This document shows positions 57,314 to 64,000 of a stretch of DNA of 64,000 bases, piece by piece (position 1 is the stretch's first letter; the number at the start of each line of letters is the position of its first letter). Below the pieces are notes generated by a model. That model ran no database searches and had not been told where the DNA came from. It saw only the letters and a program-made list of their open reading frames with translations. This DNA is from Heliocybe sulcata (taxonomy: Eukaryota > Basidiomycota > Agaricomycetes > Gloeophyllales > Gloeophyllaceae), in the NCBI GenBank assembly GCA_004369045.1, contig ML213526.1, positions 319,506 to 383,505 of the forward strand, written 5' to 3'. The position numbers and the translations under genes were made by a program.

Positions 57314-58395
57314 GAAGACATCGAGGGTCGAGGGCGTTGTCGGCGATGGCCGCGGGCTGAGCGCTAGGTAAGGTTGTTATCTTGTCATGACCAAGGATGT
57401 ACCTGCTAGACGTATTTTCAGTGCAGGTCCGAGGCCAGAGGATTACACATCTTGAATACGCTGCAGGCGTAGTATTTGCAGATAGCACCGTACATGTGGT
57501 CAGGCGGGAGGTTGCCCTTGCAATGCAGGTGTAATCGAGTCTCGTTGCCGCAAGCGAGTCGCAGGTAGCCGCGAGAGGCTGCCTTTAGCGCTACAACAGA
57601 AGAGTACGGCGGGTGCCTGGAGGCACTCTTGAGCATCTTGGATCGCAGGCGCTGGACTCATAGCTCACTTTACAGTCTTGCTGCACTCAACTTGTTGACG
57701 CTTTCGCATCCACAGCATTACCAGTCGCGATGGTTAGGAAAATGGAAACCCCAGCGATGTTCATGCTGGGGCAAACTCTGCCTTGAATGAGGAACGTAAG
57801 AATAGTACAGAAGCCGTGCGTACCTGCGAGGGTCATGTACACCGTTACAGGGCTGCGGTAAAGCACTAATTTAGAGTGTAAACTTTTCCGTTCGAGCTCA
57901 GAGTAAAGTCGCGATCAAAAGCACTGGGTGGCTACGCGGAGTTTGGAACTGCTCGTCGTTCCGCCACCTTCCTCCATGAGTGTTTCTTTGCTTGGACAAT
58001 CCAGGACGATGCACGTCCAATAGGTTCTACAAGCTTGAGCTTCAAGACTTCCGGAGACGCGGACAGTGTGTATTATGTAAGTCGTAACGTCGATACCACT
58101 ATTTAAAAAGGCTGTGTCTGGCGGGACAGGCGTGAGGTCCGCTGGTCTTCCACGCTGTGTATATTGTACCTTGCACACAATTTTGTCCTGCAAGCTCTGC
58201 CGTATCATTCCTACCCAATCTTAGGCGTTCTTTTCCCCTTCTGTTCCCCGGACAGTATTGGAGTGGGATCATCGTTCTAGCATCGATCCCAGCAACGTGC
58301 ACATGTAAGTTCAATTCCCGCAGGTCTGGCCAATATTCATTCCACTTCTCCGTTGCATTAGGGAGAGCAGACAGAGTCTCGATGACCTATCTCTA
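57314..58395. other. Intergenic
   Basis: About 1.1 kb between the tandem MIT-family copies. A 72-codon minus-strand frame at 57418-57636 has odd Cys/His content but no recognised family. Nothing assigned. Confidence 0.4.
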
Positions 58396-58528
58396 TCTCA
58401 GTACTCTTTCGAAGAGCATGAGGCCACGCTTCCGGCATCGCTTGTGGCCGCAATGCGACTGGATAGCCGATACTCTATCCAGACGATGAGCGACGACTGT
58501 TTCTAACATACCTAGAGTGGGGTGTACG

Positions 58529-59328
58529 ATGGACCAAGCTGTGGGCTACCTCGGTCGTGGTCTGGAAGCAGGGCTCGCAAGGCTTGCTTGGAGATATAGG
58601 CGCCTCCGGCAGAGGACTGCTTATTCTGCTTCGCGTCCCGAGCCGGGCCCTTTGGCGGCTGCATCACCGCACGACTTAGTGGAGGCTCCCGGATCATGGT
58701 GAGCGCGCATTGAACATCTGCGTTACTTAATGTCACGACCGAAGATCGGTAATCCTCCAGGGTCCCGCCTGACGAAGCTGACCGAGGAACCTTCGACATT
58801 TCAGAGGAGCCATCTACTAGTAGCAGCACCCCCCAGCTCCGATATCCATCCGGCACTGATGCCACCTCTGTCTTCCCGCTGCAGTCACAACCGACCTCTG
58901 ACGTTCCTGTGCTCCTGACACCAAACCTCACTGTGCATGGTGTACTGGACGCATCGCATGATGGACCCACAGCCCTTATTAACAGGAAAACATCCTCGAA
59001 GCGGATACTTACCACAGCCCTTGACTTGGCCCTAGAGCCTGTGAAACTCGACGCGGCCGATGATCCTCGCGGAGCTATAGAAGCCTACCGGAAGAGCGTC
59101 GCCTTACTTCAGGTGATGCTGGACCGGATTATGCCGTACGGAGATGAGGAAGAGTCGCTCACGCGGAAAACTGGATCACGGAAAAGCGCGGCCAAGCTAG
59201 AGGGGGAAGTGCATCGATTGAAGGCTATCGTGAGTTGTTCAACTACGGTGTATATCTGGTTATTGTCAACTTTTGTATAGCTGGACAAGTATAAGAACAG
59301 GATGACCATCTTGAGCCTCATCTTATGA
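58529..59328 (+). CDS. MIT-domain protein, copy B
   Basis: Exons 58529-58698, 58761-59229 and 59281-59328 give 228 residues from the ATG of MDQAVGYLGRGLEAGLARLA. The C-terminal half is an MIT domain: ILTTALDLALEPVKLDAADD, PRGAIEAYRKSVALLQVMLD, a charged insert, then KLEGEVHRLKAILDKYKNRM ending TILSLIL. MIT domains bind ESCRT-III tails in endosomal sorting; that link is by family only. Upstream, bases 58396-58528 continue the homology to copy A (EEHEATLPASLVAAMRLDSR, YSIQTMSD) but a 2-nt loss relative to copy A breaks the join, so the present start is probably internal to an older, longer gene. Confidence 0.7.
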
Positions 59329-60081
59329 TCGATCCTGAACTATCGAACTTCAGGTTGATCACGACCCCTCATTACCTCCCAGATATCTACGACCTCATCC
59401 CTCGCTCTCCTGATGTTTTCCTCTGCCACTAACTACCGCAGTGCGAAATTATTATATCATCTGTCCCCGTTTTGTACATATATGAAGGCTCGCAGCGTCG
59501 CAACACACTGATATCCGGCAAAGTATAGGAAGGAGTGTCGCGAGGGCAGGTATAGGAAGGAGTGTCGCGAGGGCAGTCCCTACAGCCGAGCACTGCGGAC
59601 GCTGCATACTCTCCCCATAGTTGTGTACTGCAGGGATATAAGATGGCTTCACTCCGTGTGTGTGCTACAGGTCACTGACAGCGAGAGTAGTGTAACTAAT
59701 CCCGCCAGGGAGAGGCTGCGCTTCTGCTCATCGGCTTTTGCCGGTAAGCATGCGTGGTGGCTATGCGACACGCGTGCTCTTAGACATCATCTTCTACGTC
59801 TACGTCCCATCTTACTCTTGTATTGCAGGATATCTTATAGGGATGCATCTATCCTGCATCGTCTCAGTCATGCAAGCTACTCAGCTTCAGCTCTTATCAA
59901 TGCGGCACATGGAGTAAGAGTATGGCAGGTGATTTTCACTGCCTCCTTTTGCGCAGATCAAGGCGGCGTTCAAACAGACAGACATTTTCTGGACTTGAGC
60001 GGTGTGTTTCTGAATACCAATACAATATACTCGTACAGAACCTCAATTTCAATCTCTGCGCAACATCCGACCGCCGACCGC
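59329..60081. other. Intergenic with a perfect tandem repeat
   Basis: Contains the 27-nt repeat at 59523-59576. No gene recognised; a 220-codon plus-strand frame from 59623 mostly shadows the small gene on the other strand. Confidence 0.45.
59523..59576. repeat. Perfect 27-nt tandem duplication
   Basis: The unit beginning GTATAGGAAGGAGTGTCGCG occurs twice back to back without a mismatch (59523-59549 and 59550-59576). Confidence 0.95.
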
Positions 60082-60556
60082 CTACTGTACGTCCTGCTCG
60101 TCCAACCACTTGACGATGTCGTGCTCGAGACCCTCCAGCGCAGGCCCAAGGCGGTCCATCGTGTCCGTGGGGATGCGCACCCACTTGACTTGGTCAGCGC
60201 CCTCGCACGCCCTCATCCTCTCATACTCCTCATCGGTCATGCCGCCTCCCACAACCGCGGCCTTAGGCTTCCTCGGGTTAGCTAACACCGCTCTCGATCA
60301 GCAAACGCATATTGTATGATATCTTGGATTTCGGTCGCTCACATGAGTTGGCGTTCGACCCGACCCCGCTCGACACGGCGAAGCTCTCCCCCTTCATCAC
60401 CCTCGGGAACTCCTCCTCGAACGCCTCCGCGCTAAAGCAGAAGTGCGCGATCTCGTATTTGGGCTTCAGGCCGTTGAGGAGGCGTTTCGGGAGGTCCGGG
60501 TGCGCGACCAGCTGCGGCTTGCCGGTGATGATGACGGGGATGGGTTCCGTGGACAT
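60082..60556 (-). CDS. Small conserved hypothetical protein
   Basis: Predicted 137-residue protein, exons 60343-60556 and 60082-60281 read leftward, 61-nt intron. Segments: STEPIPVIITGKPQLVAHPD, KYEIAHFCFSAEAFEEEFPR, then KPKAAVVGGGMTDEEYERMR, and VRIPTDTMDRLGPALEGLEH followed by DIVKWLDEQ. The pattern of strand, glycine turn and helix suggests a small alpha/beta fold, but I recognise no named family. It is intact, while its partial copy at 50640-50975 on the other strand is dead. A TATA-like CTTTATAT (plus strand) lies near 60655, about 100 bp upstream. Confidence 0.75.
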
Positions 60557-61537
60557 TGTTGCTGAGAGTGCGTTGGTGCTGAGTGTATTGGCGGTAGTTG
60601 TGTTAATTAGGTGCGTTTCGTGGGTTTGGTGGAGAAGAGTGGCAGGACCGCTGTCTTTATATTCGGTCCTGCTGCGAGATTTCCTCCCTACCAGCTGCGT
60701 CCCACATCTGCATCAGCTGAGGAGGCCTGAGGGGTGAGGACCATGACAGTCTCCGATCGCAATCCTAGATGACTATTCAGTGATAGTCCCGCATCCTGTA
60801 GATCGGAAATCCGCAGATATCGCGGCAGACACGCAGTATCGCAGCATCCGCTGTAGGGTTCTTATCTCTACCGCCCGATCCGCGCAGCTGCTCATGCAAA
60901 AGCGTTACGTGTGCAAGCCACTGCCGACGCGACGCGAGTCCTTTGAATGCCGGGTCTGCTGCGAGCTTTAAGCTTCCGTCGCCTGTTGACCCGACGGCCA
61001 TGCCAAGCGGAGTTGGCGGGTCCTGGCCGCAGCAGCTAGTGTTGTTTTATTTCCGTCCTGATCGTGATCATGATGTTCGCCAGTCCCGCGTTTGATGTCC
61101 TTGCGAGACTAGTCATAGAATGCTGAGTTCGTGAACTTCAATCTAGTTAAACCGTTGACCTGCAAACTCGGCCATTATAAGGGCGCGCAGATCATCCACA
61201 GCAGCAGGGACACCAGCTCCAAGCACCCAGGCACCGCTTCTATAAACCACCTGGTCTTGCGTTCTCAGAGTACGGCCCAATGCTGAAGAGAGAGACTGTC
61301 AAATGGTGGGGTTGGACGTATGTTTTTATGACTCGGACAACGACGTTCCCTAAGTCACTAAGGCGATCGTAAAATTCCAAGATAACGATGATTTAAAATA
61401 TACAAGCATGTCTGCTCTCTGCGTGAGGATCAGCGTTAGAGCCGTTAATTGAGAAGGGAGGGTAACACACGAACATGAGTACAAGTACGTCCAACGGGTC
61501 CTGCAAATGCGATCCCAGCTCTCCCGACGCCGACACG
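60557..61537. other. Intergenic
   Basis: The first 120 bp are the small gene's promoter, copied at 50640-50768. The remainder shows nothing recognisable. Confidence 0.4.
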
Positions 61538-62708
61538 TCACAGTTCCTCATCACTCAGAAAATCATCCTCGTCATCGCTCGGCAGCCCACAATTCCCGTT
61601 ACTCGACGTCGGCTGCGTGATCACGCGGTGTCTGCAGCAAAGCAGCGTGTCAGCGCATCCATCCTCAGCACTCAAGAGAACCAAATAAATAATAGACGTA
61701 CTTGAGCAACAGGTCCTCGATGCCCCCTCTCCCCGCTTCCAAATCCACTCTGACCCAGTTAAAGACGAGATCGCCGGCCCGGTAGACTAGCATTGTCGGG
61801 AGCATGTCCACGTCGACATTATCGTCGTCGTCGTCCTCCGCTTCCTCGCCCTCCTCCGCTTCGGCATCACCGTACGGGTCCTCTTCATCCTTGATGGTGG
61901 ACAGCCCGCTAGGGCCTCTGCGTGTAGGTCGGGAGGAGGATGTGGAGGAGGAGGATGCGAAGCCAAGGGCGCCGGCGCGGCACCGGAGGAATTTGGTCCC
62001 GGGATGGCGGCGCGCGAGGTGTGCGAGGGAGTCGTCGAGGGCGTAACATCTGTCCACCGACTGCACGGGCTGCCTTAGCTCGAGTCCGTATGAGATCCGC
62101 GGCTCCGCGACTCACCGGCGCGTAAAGGTGCACCACCACCCACACGTCCCTATCCTCGCCCTCAATAGCCGGTAAGAACCCCTTCACCCCCACCTCCCTC
62201 AGATGCCCAAACCTCCCTGGTGCCTTGCCCCCCGCCCCGAAGAAATCCCGCGCCCCGCCCTCCAGCATCTGCTTCTCCCACATCCTCTCCTCCTCCTCCT
62301 CCCTATACGTCCGCGCACTCAGCGCCGCGCCCTCCATCCTCCTGCTCACCTCGTCCACCTCCCGCTTCTGCTTCTCGCGCGCATACCGGTCGGCCTCTTG
62401 TTTGTCGCGGATGACGCCCTTCACCCCCGTGCGGCCTGGGACGCCGACGCCGACGCTGTTGGAGGCTTGTTGTTTGGAGAGGATGTGGTCGATCTGTTTG
62501 GAGCGCTCTTTGTCGGAGTCGTAGTCTGCGCCGGCGTCGTCGTTGAGCTCGGGCCAGTCGGTGTTGTCGGGGGAGGGAGAGCGTTCTGGGGAGGAGGAAC
62601 GCGGGTCGCCGGAGAAGAGTTTTCCGGAGAGGACGAGGGATTCGAGGTCTTCTGGCTGGGCGAAGATTAGGAGAGGGGTCACGTTGTGTGATATTCAGAA
62701 CATACCAT
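61538..62708 (-). CDS. Phosducin-like protein
   Basis: Predicted 331-residue thioredoxin-fold cochaperone. Phosducin-like proteins help CCT/TRiC assemble G-protein beta subunits and other clients. Exons read leftward: 62706-62708 (ATG only), 62116-62655, 61702-62060 and 61538-61631. An acidic N-terminal helix region (DSDKERSKQIDHILSKQQ) contains a typical family motif for a CCT/client helix (TGVKGVIRDKQEADRYAREK). The thioredoxin-like domain runs through RFGHLREVGVKGFLPAIEGE, DVWVVVHLYAP, HPGTKFLRCRAGALGF, an acidic insertion, and VDMLPTMLVYRAGDLVFNWV. The tail DDEDDFLSDEEL is acidic as expected. The first intron follows the initiator codon directly, so the coding part of exon 1 is one codon. 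Confidence 0.88.
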
Positions 62709-63294
62709 GGTGTTTCGATGAGTCGAGGAAGAGCGTAGTTACAGAGGGTAATTACGAGTGATTGCCGCTCGCGTGACAGCCATGCGAGCCTTTTGTCAAT
62801 GATTGGTCCATTTGCCTCCGTTTCGTTCTTCTTCCCCTGCATCTCACTATCACCCAAAAGCTAGCCAGTCTCTACCACGCTTTCTGATAGTATATCTCAA
62901 TGACGTGGAAGACTTGCGGGAACGTTCGAAGGCGAGATGATCAGTCACCAGGTAGAACAAACTACCTATCATTTGTGTGCTTTCTGGCGGGTCTTCCCTA
63001 TGACCTGTAAGTCCTCTATACTATACAATCTCTTTCCTTTACTCCAGCATTTCACGCGGAACTTCATGTCCATCCTCGTGGCACAGGCAAACGATTGTGA
63101 CTCAGACTGACATGTCAGGTTCAGACAAGCACAGCGGACAACCCACCATGTCAGCCAATTGGCCGGTACTCACTACGTCCGGAGCTAGCAGGCCTTAAAA
63201 TCGACATCTGCCTGTCCTATCTTCCGTGTCCTTCTGTGCTCTGCCTCTTGCTTTCCATAGTAGCTTTCGGCACTTTGCAAGACTCCAGCCACTC
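62709..63294. other. Divergent promoter region
   Basis: Between the leftward phosducin-like gene and the rightward BTB gene. No gene or clear site seen. Confidence 0.4.
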
Positions 63295-64000
63295 ATGTCT
63301 GCCTTTACTCGCACCGACCTCTGGCTCTCTGACGGCAACATCATGCTTATCGCCGGGTCTACTCGCTTCAAGGTGCATCGGAGCCAGCTCGAACGCCACT
63401 CTGAAGTCTTTCGGGACATGTTCGCGCTTCCACAACCCTCTTGCCAGGAAACCGTCGACGGCTGTCTTCCTGTAGTTCTCTACGACTCGCCTGCTGATCT
63501 CTTCTTCCTCCTCCGCGCTTTATACGACGGACTGTACGTACCACATCCTTGCCCAATTGCACAACCCGCTCACCTCAGCACTTCCAGATACTTCATGAAA
63601 GCTATCGCCAACAACTTCCAAGCCATCTCGGCCGTCCTCCGTCTCTCCACAAAATACTTCATCGACCACCTCCGCCAGCACTGCATCTCTCTCCTCGAAG
63701 CCGACTGGCCCTGCACCCTCGCCGGCTGGGACCACCGCGAGAAGCTCGCCACCGACCCAAACTCCGGCCGCTACACCCCGCGCGACCTCTACCCGCACCC
63801 CATCCTCGTCATCACCCTCTGCACCCAGCTCGGCCTCGACCACCTCCTCCCCGCAGCCTACTACGATCTATCCCGCTACGGCCCCAGCAAGATCGCCTCA
63901 GGCATACCCGCCTCCAACCAGCTCCCTCCAACCCCTCTAAGCGAAGCCGTCGAAGCCACACCTCTCTTGTTATCCAGGCAAGACCTCGTAGCCACCTTCC
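63295..64000 (+). CDS. BTB/POZ-domain protein (runs off the window)
   Basis: Exon 1 (63295-63533) and the open second exon (from 63588) give at least 217 residues, with no stop before the window edge. The BTB fold starts at once: TRTDLWLSDGNIMLIAGSTR, FKVHRSQLERHSEVFRDMF, VVLYDSPADLFFLLRALYDG, then AVLRLSTKYFIDHLRQHC. Such proteins are numerous in Agaricomycetes and usually dimerise or serve as Cullin-3 adaptors; the partner is unknown. The 54-nt intron (gtacgt...ttccag) rejoins G-L-Y-F-M. The C-terminal domain is outside the window. Confidence 0.88.
   Translation, partial: MSAFTRTDLWLSDGNIMLIAGSTRFKVHRSQLERHSEVFRDMFALPQPSCQETVDGCLPVVLYDSPADLFFLLRALYDGLYVPHPCPIAQPAHLSTSRYFMKAIANNFQAISAVLRLSTKYFIDHLRQHCISLLEADWPCTLAGWDHREKLATDPNSGRYTPRDLYPHPILVITLCTQLGLDHLLPAAYYDLSRYGPSKIASGIPASNQLPPTPLSEAVEATPLLLSRQDLVATF

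Noticed and set aside
62203-62670. Plus-strand frame of 155 codons opposite the phosducin-like gene
   Set aside because: Shadow; the minus strand shows a full phosducin-like protein.
1-64000. Transposons, retroelements or virus-like elements
   Set aside because: None of the reading frames shows transposase, integrase, reverse transcriptase, helicase or capsid motifs, and no long terminal repeats were noticed by eye; short unknown elements could still be missed.

Overview
The window is nuclear DNA of a filamentous basidiomycete, most likely an Agaricomycete and plausibly a polypore. Genes are dense, lie on both strands and are cut by many 45-65 nt GT-AG introns. Recognisable proteins (exomer subunit Chs5, Hos2-type deacetylase, Mediator kinase Cdk8, UBA-TPR-J auxilin, SMP/C2 tricalbin-like protein, Ski8, phosducin-like protein) are typical fungal housekeeping genes. 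Several short families look basidiomycete-specific. I see no transposase, reverse transcriptase, capsid gene, CRISPR array or bacterial-style operon.

Layout. 0.4-13.7 kb: a conserved block (Hos2-like HDAC, CHS5, CDK8) is flanked by copies of one F-box-like family. The left copies point right (a decayed copy plus two intact genes) and the right copies point left (two intact genes plus a detached 5' fragment). 14.4-20.2 kb: a 13-exon DUF1989 protein and a tricalbin-like ER tether. 21.0-28.7 kb: two secreted GH16-like paralogues on opposite strands flank an auxilin. A tRNA-Ala(AGC) with an 8-nt intron follows at 29.1 kb. 29.3-33.5 kb: a MYND-finger protein and SKI8. 34.4-47.1 kb: a secreted chorismate mutase, an SDR oxidoreductase tail-to-tail with a seven-helix membrane protein, a large PH-like protein, then an inverted second copy of the membrane-protein/SDR pair, of which only the SDR 3' end survives, and a third membrane-protein remnant. 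48.0-64.0 kb: an FAD monooxygenase, small hypothetical genes with detached pseudogene copies, a secreted Thr-rich protein, a duplicated MIT-domain gene, a phosducin-like gene and a BTB-domain gene running off the right edge.

The strongest theme is repeated local, mostly inverted duplication of accessory families (F-box, GH16, 7TM/SDR, MIT, two small hypothetical genes) between single-copy conserved genes. Duplicates are often incomplete and include promoter DNA. The most notable single genes are the signal-peptide chorismate mutase (an effector-like class), the GH16 pair with a shared 7-nt exon, the DUF1989 gene with a 9-nt exon, and the phosducin-like gene whose first coding exon is only ATG. 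Exon coordinates were worked out by eye from splice consensus, reading frame and comparison of paralogues; no alignment or transcript data were available.
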